Shown here piece after piece: positions 17,298 to 24,800 of a DNA stretch of 34,139 bases; position 1 is the first letter of the stretch; the number at the start of each line of letters is the position of its first letter. The notes beneath the pieces were generated by a model. The model worked only from the letters and a program-made list of their open reading frames with translations, searched no databases and was not told the DNA's origin. A program made the translations under genes and the position numbers. Source of the stretch: JAFGQU01 sp964483625 (GTDB lineage: Bacteria > Omnitrophota > Gorgyraeia > Duberdicusellales > 4484-171); NCBI GenBank assembly GCA_964483625.1, contig CAZABB010000018.1:1-34139 (forward strand), written 5' to 3'.

Positions 17298-17648
17298 ATG
17301 GAAAAAGGGTATAAGAAATTATTAGTCTGGCAAAAAGCGAATGAGTTTGCAAAACGAGTTTATATGATAACTAAGCAATTTCCTAAAGAAGAAATCTATG
17401 GTATTACATTCCAGTTGCGTCGGTCGGCTTTATCTATCCCGACCAATATTGTTGAGGGGACAGGTAGGCAAGGCAAGAAAGAACTTAAGCAATTTGCTAA
17501 TATTGCCTTAGGATCGTTATTTGAGACAGAATACCTGTTAGAGTTTTCCAGGGGAATGCAGTATTTAGAAAGTGAAGAATATGTAGAGATAGAAAAATCA
17601 AGGAAACAAGTCGGGTCTTTACTATGGAAATTTTATCGTTCTTTATAA
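17298..17648 (+). CDS. S23-type four-helix-bundle protein
   Basis: 116-aa protein of the four-helix-bundle family first known from ORFs in 23S rRNA intervening sequences and related to Avd of diversity-generating retroelements. Family signatures seen are KLLVWQKANEFAKRVY, the FPKEEIYGITFQLRRSALSIPTNIVEG block, and ELKQFANIALGSLFETEYLL. The protein is positively charged and likely binds nucleic acid. That is family knowledge: no activity is proven. The ribosome site AAGGAGAGG precedes the ATG. It splits prsK from prsR and lies between GTCAC-oriented (17194-17242) and GTGAC-oriented (17649-17682) arrays. Confidence 0.9.
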   Translation: MEKGYKKLLVWQKANEFAKRVYMITKQFPKEEIYGITFQLRRSALSIPTNIVEGTGRQGKKELKQFANIALGSLFETEYLLEFSRGMQYLESEEYVEIEKSRKQVGSLLWKFYRSL

Positions 17649-17682
17649 CGTGTGACTATGTGACCTTGTGACTATGTGACTT
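17649..17682. repeat. Family A array, right arm of cassette
   Basis: Four units in GTGAC orientation with period 8 (GTGTGACT, ATGTGACC, TTGTGACT, ATGTGACT), starting directly after the S23-type stop and ending before the prsR ribosome site (GGAAGGGG). Confidence 0.88.
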
Positions 17683-17696
17683 GGAAGGGGTGAATA

Positions 17697-19070
17697 ATGG
17701 AAAGACAGAAAATATTAATAGTCGATGACGATCAGGGGATACTGAAACAGCTTAAATGGGCGCTTAAAGAGGAATATGACGTTGAGACGGCAACGTCGAA
17801 AGACGAAGCGCTCAAAATAGCGCATCAGATCAAGCCCAATCTTCTGGCTCTGGATATCAACCTTGACGGGGCTAATTTCCGCAACAAGGAGGGGATGGAT
17901 ATCCTCGATGAATTAAAAAACGATAATCCCTTTATCAAGGTGGTCATGATCACCGGGAATGATTCGAAGGAACTGGCATTGGAAGCCGTCACCCGGGGAG
18001 CCGACGATTATTATCTTAAACCGGTCAATATCGATGAGTTAAAGATCATCTTTAAACGGGCCCTGCATATGCAGGAACTCGAGATCGAAAACCGTCGTTT
18101 AACCGAAGAAATTCATACCTCAGCCGGATTTGAAAGCATGATCGGGGATTCTCCTAATATGCAGGAGATATTCAAGCTTATCCGCCGGGTGGCTCCTTCA
18201 GACGCCACCGTCCTTATTACCGGAGAAAGCGGCACGGGTAAGGAACTGGTCGCGCAAGCCGTACACCGCTTGAGCACCCGCAATGATAAGCCGTTTATCG
18301 TGATCAACTGCGGCGCGATACCGGAGAATCTCCTTGAAAGTGAGTTGTTCGGGCATGAGAAGGGTTCGTTTACCGACGCCCACGCCAAACGGTTGGGGAA
18401 ACTGGAGGTGGCAAACGAGGGTACGGTATTCCTCGATGAGATCGGGGAATTGAGTTTGAACCTGCAGGTAAAGATCTTACGTTTCTTACAGGAGCGGACG
18501 ATCGAACGGGTCGGCGGCAATACGCCGATCGAGCTTGACGTGCGGGTGATCGTGGCGACCAATTGCGATTTAAAGAAAGAGATCAAGGGAGGAAAGTTCC
18601 GCGAAGACCTGTATTACCGCTTAAGCGTGATCAATATCGAATTGCCGCCTTTAAGAGAACGAGGTGATGATGTATATATTCTCGCCAAGCATTTCCTGCA
18701 GAGATACAAGCAGGAGGCGATCAATAAAGAGATCAAGGGGTTCGCCAAGGAGGCTAAAGACGCGATCAAAAGCTATACCTGGCCGGGAAATATCCGGGAG
18801 ATGGAAAACCGGGTGAGACGCGCGGTGATTCTGGCGGAAAACTCCCTGATCACCCCGCAGGAGCTGGGGTTCGGGAAGGAAAAGGAACTGGATGATGTGA
18901 AAGAGAAGCTTAGTTTAAAAGACGCGCGTCAGCAGGTAGAGATCGATCTGATCAATAAGGCTCTTGCCGACAGTGATAATAAGGTGACCCTCGCGGCGAA
19001 GATGCTGGGCGTGACCCGTCCGACATTGTATGATTTGATGAAAAAATATGATATCAGCGTGGAGGAATAG
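17697..19070 (+). CDS. prsR: PEP-CTERM response regulator PrsR (sigma-54 activator)
   Basis: NtrC-type response regulator of 457 aa. The receiver domain has D10-D12, the phosphoryl-acceptor D53 (ALDINLDG) and K108. The AAA+ domain has Walker A GESGTGKE (176-183), Walker B VFLDEIGE (about 244-251), and RERGDD. The sigma-54 contact loop reads GSFTDA (223-228) instead of GAFTGA. The C-terminal Fis-type helix-turn-helix is at about 430-453 (TLAAKMLGVTRPTLYDLMKK). It would activate RpoN-dependent PEP-CTERM genes, and a matching -24/-12 promoter is present at 25110. The start has a strong GGAAGGGG site. Confidence 0.95.
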   Translation: MERQKILIVDDDQGILKQLKWALKEEYDVETATSKDEALKIAHQIKPNLLALDINLDGANFRNKEGMDILDELKNDNPFIKVVMITGNDSKELALEAVTRGADDYYLKPVNIDELKIIFKRALHMQELEIENRRLTEEIHTSAGFESMIGDSPNMQEIFKLIRRVAPSDATVLITGESGTGKELVAQAVHRLSTRNDKPFIVINCGAIPENLLESELFGHEKGSFTDAHAKRLGKLEVANEGTVFLDEIGELSLNLQVKILRFLQERTIERVGGNTPIELDVRVIVATNCDLKKEIKGGKFREDLYYRLSVINIELPPLRERGDDVYILAKHFLQRYKQEAINKEIKGFAKEAKDAIKSYTWPGNIREMENRVRRAVILAENSLITPQELGFGKEKELDDVKEKLSLKDARQQVEIDLINKALADSDNKVTLAAKMLGVTRPTLYDLMKKYDISVEE

Positions 19071-19080
19071 CTGATAAGGT

Positions 19081-19118
19081 TCTCCCGTTAGCCCGTTAGG
19101 GCGTTTGCCCGTTTGAGA
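19081..19118. repeat. Family B array, left arm of cassette (CCCGTT orientation)
   Basis: Four units CCCGTTAG, CCCGTTAG, GGCGTTTG, CCCGTTTG with period 8, the reverse complement of the ACGGG type. It lies between the prsR stop and the second S23-type gene. Confidence 0.85.
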
Positions 19119-19121
19119 ATT

Positions 19122-19490
19122 ATGAAAATAAAAAGATTTGAAGAGATCGAAGCCTGGCAGGAAGCACGTAAGCTGACGAATTTGGTATATAAACTGAGCT
19201 CGAAAGACCGGTTCAGTAAAGATTGGGGATTAAAAGACCAGATCCAAAGAGCCTCCGTTTCTATTATGAATAATATTTCTGAAGGATTTGACAGCGGAAC
19301 TAAACCCGAATTTATTAAATTTCTTAATTATGCTAAAAGGTCGGCGTCAGAAGTGCAATGTAATTTGTATATAGCGTTGGACCAGGGATATATTGAAAAA
19401 GAGAATTTTGATGGTTTGTATGATCATTCAGAGAAAATAAGAAGGATGATCAGTTCATTTATCAAGTATTTAAGGGAGGAAACACGATGA
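19122..19490 (+). CDS. S23-type four-helix-bundle protein
   Basis: Second member of the same small family (122 aa from the ATG at 19122), only distantly similar to the one at 17298. It has the family blocks EEIEAWQEARKLTNLVYKL, WGLKDQIQRASVSIMNNISEG and EFIKFLNYAKRSASEVQCNL. A TTG nine bases upstream is in frame but lies in the repeat and is less likely. The last bases contain GGGAGG, which is the ribosome site of the next gene, and the two frames overlap by four bases. It lies between CCCGTT (upstream) and ACGGG (downstream) arrays in inverted orientation. Function is unknown. Confidence 0.9.
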   Translation: MKIKRFEEIEAWQEARKLTNLVYKLSSKDRFSKDWGLKDQIQRASVSIMNNISEGFDSGTKPEFIKFLNYAKRSASEVQCNLYIALDQGYIEKENFDGLYDHSEKIRRMISSFIKYLREETR

Positions 19491-19526
19491 ACGGGTTAAA
19501 CGGGAGCACGGGCGAACGGGCTAACA
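19487..19526. repeat. Family B array, right arm of cassette (ACGGG orientation)
   Basis: Four ACGGG units at spacings 9, 8, 8, ending in GGGCTAAC. The array forms codons 2-14 of the following BKACE-family gene. Confidence 0.85.
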
Positions 19527-20365
19527 TAGATAGCAAAAAGTTTATTTTAAACTTCACCCCGACCGGCATGATCCCGACGAAGGACATGACCAGGGAAGTT
19601 CCGGTAACGCCGGGCGAGATCGTTGAACAGACCTTAGAGGCGGCGGAACTTGGCGCGAATATGATCCATTTGCACGCGCGCGATCCCGAAACCGGGGAAC
19701 CGACCTATAAAAAGGAGATATACGCTGAGATCATCTCCGGCATTCGTCAGAAAAATAAGGATATCGTGCTTTGTGTCTCGACCAGCGGCAGGAATTATCC
19801 GGAATTCGAGAAACGGTCCGAATGTCTGGAATTAAAAGGGGAACTCAAGCCTGATTTCGGCAGTTTGACCTTAAGTTCTCTTAATTTTAACAAGCAGGCA
19901 AGCGTGAGTGCTCCTCAGATGATCCAGGCTTTGGCAAAGAAGATGCTGGATAACGGCATCCGGCCGGAACTGGAGGCATTTGATCTGGGGATGATCAATT
20001 ACGCTCATTACCTTATCCGCAAAAGTCTGGTCAAGCCGCCGTACTATTTTAACCTTATATTAGGCAATATCGCCTGCGCCCAGGCGAACCTTTTAAGTTT
20101 AGGCCTTATGGTCAAGGAATTGCCGGAAAATTCGCTCTGGTCGGTAGGTGGGATCGGAGATTTTCAGCTTACGATGAACGCGATGAGCATTATCGCCGGG
20201 GGAGGCGTGCGGGTAGGATTAGAGGATAATATCTATTTTGACCATGAACGGACAAAACTCGCGACAAATAGAGAATTGATCGAACGTATTGTGGGAATTG
20301 CCAAAGTCATGGGCCGTGAGCCGTATTCGCATCGGGAAACAAGAGGAGTGTTGGGGCTAGAATAA
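19487..20365 (+). CDS. BKACE-family (DUF849) beta-keto acid cleavage enzyme
   Basis: TIM-barrel enzyme of 292 aa in the family of 3-keto-5-aminohexanoate cleavage enzyme, which splits a beta-keto acid with acetyl-CoA using a bound metal. Seen are NFTPTGMIPTK near the N-terminus, the metal motif IHLHARDPETG (H61, H63), VSTSGR, the acid ELEAFDLGM (about 161-169) and WSVGGIGDFQ. The first 14 residues (MNGLNGSTGERANI) are encoded by a family B array, and no other canonical start lies before the conserved barrel. Initiation is from the GGGAGG inside the preceding gene. The substrate is unknown. Position after prsR and before an acyltransferase and sulfotransferases suggests a role in making a polymer or lipid substituent. 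Confidence 0.9.
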   Translation: MNGLNGSTGERANIDSKKFILNFTPTGMIPTKDMTREVPVTPGEIVEQTLEAAELGANMIHLHARDPETGEPTYKKEIYAEIISGIRQKNKDIVLCVSTSGRNYPEFEKRSECLELKGELKPDFGSLTLSSLNFNKQASVSAPQMIQALAKKMLDNGIRPELEAFDLGMINYAHYLIRKSLVKPPYYFNLILGNIACAQANLLSLGLMVKELPENSLWSVGGIGDFQLTMNAMSIIAGGGVRVGLEDNIYFDHERTKLATNRELIERIVGIAKVMGREPYSHRETRGVLGLE

Positions 20366-20366
20366 C

Positions 20367-21008
20367 ATGCATACGGAGAAACTTAAATATAAATTAAACC
20401 GGCTAATGAACAAGATGAGATACGGCTTGTTCTTAGAATATGCGCAGTCACGGTTGATGAAGATAGGGTTTGAGTTCAATCCTTTCTATGTTATTCAGGA
20501 AGGGATCAACGCCGGGGATCTGAAGATAACGGTGCAGGATGTCGACCGGTATATCTGCGAATTTTTAGATAAAGAAGATCTGCCGGATCTTGCCCGGATG
20601 CGTAACAACGAGATCCCGAAAACTGTTTTAGAGAAAAGGTTCGATCGAGGCGATAAATGCCTGGCGATAAAATGTGAGAATGAGATTATCGCGTTTAACT
20701 GGATAAGTTTTCGGGAGATTTCTTCCGGGGTCTACCGGGAGCCGTTAGGGGAACGCGAGGCGTATCTATTCGATATGTATACGGATAAGCGTTTTCGCGG
20801 GAAGAATATCGCCCCCTATTTGAGATTAAAAACGTATCAGATATTGCAGCAAATGGGAAAGACGCTGTTTTACAGTGTAAGTCTGGCGTTTAATTCAGCG
20901 TCGATCAGGTTTAAAAAGAAATTGAATTCAAAGATTTTGAAGACCGGGGTATTTCTCCATCTGTTTAAAAAGTACCGTTGGAGTTGGTTGGTGAAGAGAT
21001 ATGCGTAA
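20367..21008 (+). CDS. GNAT-family acyltransferase
   Basis: Protein of 213 aa whose C-terminal half is a GNAT acyltransferase. AYLFDMYTDKRFRGKNIAPYL matches the strand-4/pyrophosphate-loop motif that binds the acyl donor. The N-terminal 60 residues are helical and basic (KYKLNRLMNKMRYG), which may be a membrane or partner contact. It starts two bases after the BKACE stop and overlaps the sulfotransferase by eight bases, so these are co-expressed. It would add an acyl group from CoA or ACP to an amine or sugar; the acceptor is unknown. Confidence 0.8.
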   Translation: MHTEKLKYKLNRLMNKMRYGLFLEYAQSRLMKIGFEFNPFYVIQEGINAGDLKITVQDVDRYICEFLDKEDLPDLARMRNNEIPKTVLEKRFDRGDKCLAIKCENEIIAFNWISFREISSGVYREPLGEREAYLFDMYTDKRFRGKNIAPYLRLKTYQILQQMGKTLFYSVSLAFNSASIRFKKKLNSKILKTGVFLHLFKKYRWSWLVKRYA

Positions 21009-22023
21009 TCAGACGATTTCCTTTAAGAGAGCTCTTAAGCAGGCGTTACCCTTAAGTGCGCTTTCGTTGTTGCGTCTGATGAATCAGAAAGCCATGGGAT
21101 TGTCTTACGTGAATAAGACCGATAGCCTTCGATCATCGATACTTTTAGCAGGCGTAGGGCGCAGCGGTACGACATGGGTTGCGGACATGATTAATTACAA
21201 GAATCAATACCGATATATGTTTGAGCCGTTCCATCCCCATCTCAGTTTATGGGAAGGGATTCCTTATGTGCCGTATTATCATGAGGGAAGAGAAGACAGG
21301 TTGTTTTATGGCCGGGTGAAAAAAATATTATCGGGAAACGTGTATCATAAACGGGTTGACAGGTATAATCGGCGAAAAATATACGACCGGATGTTGATCA
21401 AGACGATTTTTGCCAATTTATTTTTGAAATGGATCCATGTGAATTTCCCTGATCTGCCGATTGTACTTTTGTTGCGCCATCCCTGTGCCGTAGCTCATTC
21501 AAAGATGAAATTCGGTAAGTACTGGCGCGGAATAGATGAATTTTTCAGGCAGGAGGACTTGGTGCGGGATTATCTGGAAGAATTTCAAGATATTCGGTCT
21601 TTAAGTACAGATTTTGAGAAATACATACTGAGCTGGTGTATCCAGTATTACGTACCTTTAAAAGAGTTCACTGCTAAAGATATCCATATCGTATTCTATG
21701 AGCATTTCTGTTGTAATCCCGGAAGAGAAATGGGCCGTTTGTCGGATTTTCTCGGCATAGAAATTGACGCCTCGGTAAAAGAAGCGTTTAACGTCCCTTC
21801 GGCGGTTTCCCGCAAAGATAGTGCGATTATGAAAGGAAAAAATAAGATTAACGCTTGGCAGGAACATATTACAAAAGAGGAGACAGCAAGGGCATCGAAC
21901 ATCCTTAAACGTTTTGGTTTAGATAAGATATATAGTGAAGATCCCATGCCGAATCCTTCAGGAGCATATGAGGTTATGCCGGGATCTCAAAAAGAGGGGG
22001 AGAAAAGGGGAGGAGAGCTGTGA
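21001..22023 (+). CDS. Sulfotransferase family protein
   Basis: PAPS-dependent sulfotransferase-like protein of 340 aa. The 5'-phosphosulfate loop is ILLAGVGRSGTTWVAD (GRSGTTW at 53-59). The 3'-phosphate site is VLLLRHPCAVAHSK (R159, S167). The C-terminal part has the typical LSDFLGIEI and ASNILKRFGLDKIYSEDP. It would move sulfate onto the polysaccharide or a lipid. It overlaps the GNAT gene by eight bases and the next sulfotransferase by four. A relic of a third sulfotransferase tail lies downstream (22900). Confidence 0.88.
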   Translation: MRNQTISFKRALKQALPLSALSLLRLMNQKAMGLSYVNKTDSLRSSILLAGVGRSGTTWVADMINYKNQYRYMFEPFHPHLSLWEGIPYVPYYHEGREDRLFYGRVKKILSGNVYHKRVDRYNRRKIYDRMLIKTIFANLFLKWIHVNFPDLPIVLLLRHPCAVAHSKMKFGKYWRGIDEFFRQEDLVRDYLEEFQDIRSLSTDFEKYILSWCIQYYVPLKEFTAKDIHIVFYEHFCCNPGREMGRLSDFLGIEIDASVKEAFNVPSAVSRKDSAIMKGKNKINAWQEHITKEETARASNILKRFGLDKIYSEDPMPNPSGAYEVMPGSQKEGEKRGGEL

Positions 22024-22793
22024 TTGGGTTGATTAAAAAAATATTACCTCGTTCGGCAAAAATTAAATTACGTATTATGAAGGGGGTGATTCTATACTAT
22101 TTTTTCCCCAGGAAAACTGTTATTTCCGTTATGTGCACCGGCAGGTCAGGTTCAACGTTACTTAAAGCGTTACTTGCCGAAGCCCCGGATGTATCAAATC
22201 TTCCCGAGACTGATCTTTTGGATTGCCCCAGCAGAAATAAGTTCTTTCTATACCAGCATATTTTTTCATTAAGCCAGAAGCGAATTGTCATATTGAAACG
22301 GCCACAGTGGCTTAAGGTTGATCCGGACCGATGGATGCTGCCTAAACTTAAAAATGCCAAGAGAGTGATATTGATTAGAGAGCCGTATGATGTTGTGAAA
22401 TCAATCGAAAAGAGGATAGATGGCGATAGCTGTTCCCAGGAAGAGTTGGTAGACTTTTGGTGCGATACATATGAGGAAATATTAAAGAGTCTGAATAAGG
22501 AGAAGGAAGAAGCGTATTTTTTAAAATATGAAGATTTATTGCAGTATCCTAAAAGAATTACGAAAGAGTTATTTGATTTTATCGGTTCTACCCGGAAAGA
22601 GGGAGTCGATTCTTACCGGAAGCCGGAACGTTTTCAATGGAAATGGAAGAGTGACGACGGAGGAGAGAATATAAAGAGTCTGCGCGTATTGCCGAATATT
22701 AAGCCTCGAACCGATCAGAAGTTGTTGGGGATTATTGAGAATTCCCTTCGAGTTAGTTCTCTGAAAGAGAAATATGGATATACCGCATCCTGA
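22020..22793 (+). CDS. Sulfotransferase family protein
   Basis: Second, shorter sulfotransferase-like protein (257 aa) starting at a GTG that overlaps the preceding stop, with GGGGAGGAG upstream. The PAPS loop reads VMCTGRSGSTLLKALL (GRSGSTL at 41-47) and the 3'-phosphate site RVILIREPYDVVKSI. LKYEDLLQYP and a C-terminal ending in LKEKYGY fit the bacterial sulfotransferase family. Two different sulfotransferases in tandem suggest sulfation at two positions or of two acceptors. It is the last gene of this block. Confidence 0.87.
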   Translation: MIGLIKKILPRSAKIKLRIMKGVILYYFFPRKTVISVMCTGRSGSTLLKALLAEAPDVSNLPETDLLDCPSRNKFFLYQHIFSLSQKRIVILKRPQWLKVDPDRWMLPKLKNAKRVILIREPYDVVKSIEKRIDGDSCSQEELVDFWCDTYEEILKSLNKEKEEAYFLKYEDLLQYPKRITKELFDFIGSTRKEGVDSYRKPERFQWKWKSDDGGENIKSLRVLPNIKPRTDQKLLGIIENSLRVSSLKEKYGYTAS

Positions 22794-22853
22794 TTCCCGT
22801 ATATTTTCGCCTATTTCCCCGTAATATCAACCTGTTGTTTTCCGTAAAAAATA

Positions 22854-22890
22854 TGTCGAAAATCTTTACACTTTCGGGAAATATAATGCC
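22854..22890 (+). promoter_or_regulatory. PEP-CTERM-type box, degenerate copy
   Basis: TGTCGAAAATCTTTACAC then TTTCGGGAAAT, with the second TTTACAC half replaced by ATATAATG. It matches the boxes at 23145 and 24954 but has no promoter or gene behind it. Confidence 0.6.
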
Positions 22891-22899
22891 CCCCGTTAA

Positions 22900-23007
22900 C
22901 AGTTAAGGCATTTTATCTCAGAGCAAATGAGGAAGGTCCTTGCAATGCTTAGGGCTTTTGGCCTTGATAAGATATATTCAGATTTTTCTCTGCCTGATTT
23001 CCAATAG
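22900..23007 (+). pseudogene. Relic of a sulfotransferase 3' end
   Basis: After a stop at 22897 the frame reads QLRHFISEQMRKVLAMLR, continues AFGLDKIYSDFSLPDFQ, and then stops. The intact sulfotransferase at 21001 ends with HITKEE, ASNILKRFGLDKIYSEDP. The match in FGLDKIYS and the helix before it is clear, and several codons differ at silent positions, so this is a diverged homologue that lost its 5' nine-tenths. Confidence 0.75.
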
Positions 23008-23097
23008 AATATACGCCCATCAAACGTTACAAAACAGGACAGACCTCATATGTAACATTTGGCTTAGTTCTGTAATGCTCCATATGTTTCCGGTGAA

Positions 23098-23126
23098 CCT
23101 CCCTCCACTCCGGGAGTGGAGGGAGG
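23098..23126. repeat. Perfect 14-bp inverted repeat (hairpin)
   Basis: CCTCCCTCCACTCC, one central G, then the exact complement. The core CCACTCCGGGAGTG recurs at 24901-24914, again shortly before a box. There is no T-run after it, so it is not a standard terminator. Confidence 0.8.
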
Positions 23127-23144
23127 TCGTAATACCCCTATTTG

Positions 23145-23181
23145 TGTCGAAATCCTTTACACATTCGGGAAATTTTACACT
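23145..23181 (+). promoter_or_regulatory. PEP-CTERM-type box, orphan copy
   Basis: TGTCGAAATCC, then TTTACACATTCGGGAAAT, then TTTACAC: two TTTACAC repeats 18 bases apart. It is identical over 26 bases to the box before the first PEP-CTERM gene. The next gene downstream is on the opposite strand, so this copy has lost its target. Confidence 0.7.
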
Positions 23182-23339
23182 GACTTTTCACCATGCGGGT
23201 TTAGCAGGAAGTTCCATCCCCTTCATTCCTTTTCCATACCATGGCAACCGCGTAGGTTGCCGGAGGTTATCATTGGCATTGGGGGGCAGGCTGACGGGAA
23301 GATCATAAATCACAAACATTCCGAAATTGCTTCATTGAG

Positions 23340-24152
23340 TTATTCGCCAACTTCTTGTCTGTATTTCTGTAGTAGGGAGGGAAGGATTTCCTTAGCGTGG
23401 ATGATCAAGTCGGCTTCTTTTTCCTCAAACAGAAACGGCCTTAACCCTTCGGCTTGTTGGGCCAGTTCATTGTGAGATAATTGATTTGCGCGGTTAAGAA
23501 TAGCCTCTAAGGGATCTTGCGTGATACCAAAAAAGGCTAAGTTTTTCCGGGAGATATGATGTTTATTGGTAAGCAGGAAAATAAGGTCATATAAGTGCCG
23601 GCCCCGCTTTTTTTTGATAAAGGCGTCTATTTTATCCGCGAATAGGATGTCAACGTTTGCGCACAGGCAGGGATACATCTCTCCGAAGCCCGAGATAATC
23701 TCTGTTTTTCCAGGTACTTCCCATTCGGGGTTATTCGCTTCGATCTTTATCGTGATACCTTCTTTTTTGGAGTGGGGGGATACGACGTTGTATTCCTTTT
23801 CGATCTCCGGAAAAATTAATTTCGCGGCGTAGATGTTTCTCCAGTGGTGAAATTCGAAATAGGTATTGAACCCGGACCGCTTCAGCTCCGTTTTTATTTT
23901 TCCCAGCGTGTTTTCAAACTCATCCCGCGAAAGCCGGCTGGCGTTGAAATCCATATCCTCGGAAAATCGTTTCAGATTAAGCGCCAACCGCAGATATGTC
24001 CCGCCGGTAAAACAAAGTTTTTTGCCGTTCTTACATCGAGAAAGTTCTTTTAATATGAGGATTTGAAGATATTCCCGCAAAATACCCCTTATTTTCGTGG
24101 CAGGCATATTTTTAAGTTTAGCCTGTTCAATCAACGCTTCGTAGGTAAGCAT
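23340..24152 (-). CDS. AbiEii-type nucleotidyltransferase toxin
   Basis: Toxin half of an AbiE-like type IV toxin-antitoxin pair, 270 aa. The nucleotidyltransferase core is visible as LCFTGGTYLRLALNLKRFSE followed by DMDFN (the GGTxLR...SEDxDF motif). VDILFADKIDAFIKKKRGRH followed by LYDL gives the second conserved block, with His where many members have Asp. Family members modify tRNA or other targets with nucleotides to stop growth. The start lies 26 bases inside the antitoxin gene, so translation is coupled. It is inserted on the opposite strand between the sulfotransferase block and the PEP-CTERM genes, with no functional link to either. Confidence 0.9.
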   Translation of the reverse strand: MLTYEALIEQAKLKNMPATKIRGILREYLQILILKELSRCKNGKKLCFTGGTYLRLALNLKRFSEDMDFNASRLSRDEFENTLGKIKTELKRSGFNTYFEFHHWRNIYAAKLIFPEIEKEYNVVSPHSKKEGITIKIEANNPEWEVPGKTEIISGFGEMYPCLCANVDILFADKIDAFIKKKRGRHLYDLIFLLTNKHHISRKNLAFFGITQDPLEAILNRANQLSHNELAQQAEGLRPFLFEEKEADLIIHAKEILPSLLQKYRQEVGE

Positions 24153-24747
24153 AAAACTCCTTTGTGCTTATATTGTATCCTCGCGCGTACGCGTCCAATT
24201 TTCTTTTTTTAAGACGGGAGATGGAGTCTTTGTCAAAACGTTCGCCGGCAAAATCAAATGTCTTGCCTCGGTATGTTTTGAAGTAGATATAATCGATAAT
24301 GGCTTTTTCCGGTTCGGCGATAAGGATTTCAAACCGGCCCTGTTTTTCCACATAATATCCCCGAAAAAGTTTTGGCCTGATAGTACGATACATAAAGAGC
24401 CCGTGTTTATTTTTAAATTTCCGCGTGGGTTTAGTGGTAAGAGAAGTAACTGCCATGGAGATTTCAGGGATAATGCTGTAATGAGACAGGGCTGTCTCCA
24501 GGGAGACATAAGAGGGGGAGTAAAGTTTGTTTCCAATATAGAGATCAGGAATGATTAGATCCCGAGGGTACGTTAATTCGTATAATCCTCGTTTTAATGG
24601 AGTGATCCAGCCATTTTTACGCCAGCGATAAATGATTTTTTTTAAGTTGCTTTTTTTCTCCTGAGGATAGAAAGATTGGAGGTCTTCATAGGTAAAGACG
24701 TAATATTTGTGTTTTTCCAGCTTGGCGAATAAGTCACTAAATTGCAT
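24127..24747 (-). CDS. AbiEi-type antitoxin
   Basis: Antitoxin and repressor of the pair, 206 aa. An N-terminal winged-helix domain (YYVFTYEDLQSFYP, then IIYRWRKNGWITPLKRGLYE) would bind the operon's own promoter. The C-terminal antitoxin domain has LYSPSYVSLETALSHYSIIP and AEPEKAIIDYIYF, both typical. It is transcribed first from a near-consensus sigma-70 promoter at 24801-24829. The ribosome site is weak. Confidence 0.88.
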   Translation of the reverse strand: MQFSDLFAKLEKHKYYVFTYEDLQSFYPQEKKSNLKKIIYRWRKNGWITPLKRGLYELTYPRDLIIPDLYIGNKLYSPSYVSLETALSHYSIIPEISMAVTSLTTKPTRKFKNKHGLFMYRTIRPKLFRGYYVEKQGRFEILIAEPEKAIIDYIYFKTYRGKTFDFAGERFDKDSISRLKKRKLDAYARGYNISTKEFYAYLRSVD

Positions 24748-24800
24748 CTTAAAGTTTTAACGTTTCAGTAAGTACCCATTTTTGTCCACTATCTGAAATA

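Larger units (their letters stand above)
22794..23339. other. Non-coding stretch with relics and boxes
   Basis: No intact gene is credible here. In order it holds a truncated PEP-CTERM-type box (22854), a possible hairpin (AATGCC at 22885, GGCATT at 22907), a sulfotransferase tail relic (22900-23007), a perfect GC-rich hairpin (23098), a second box (23145) and a short inverted repeat (GGCAACC at 23243, GGTTGCC at 23255). It looks like a deleted gene region between the sulfotransferases and the AbiE pair. Confidence 0.75.

Noticed and set aside
17298..19490. A diversity-generating retroelement, because S23-type proteins resemble Avd
   Set aside because: No reverse transcriptase and no template/variable repeat pair are present in the window.
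23243..23261. GGCAACC/GGTTGCC hairpin as a terminator
   Set aside because: No T-run on either side and no gene ending just before it on the plus strand.
23274..23292. Possible second sigma-54 promoter (TGGCATTGGGGGGCAG)
   Set aside because: GG to GC spacing is eleven bases instead of ten and the TTGC half is absent.
22940..23475. Two overlapping plus-strand open frames of about 120 codons
   Set aside because: No ribosome sites or recognisable motifs. They run through the sulfotransferase relic, hairpin, box and the 3' end of the AbiEii gene.
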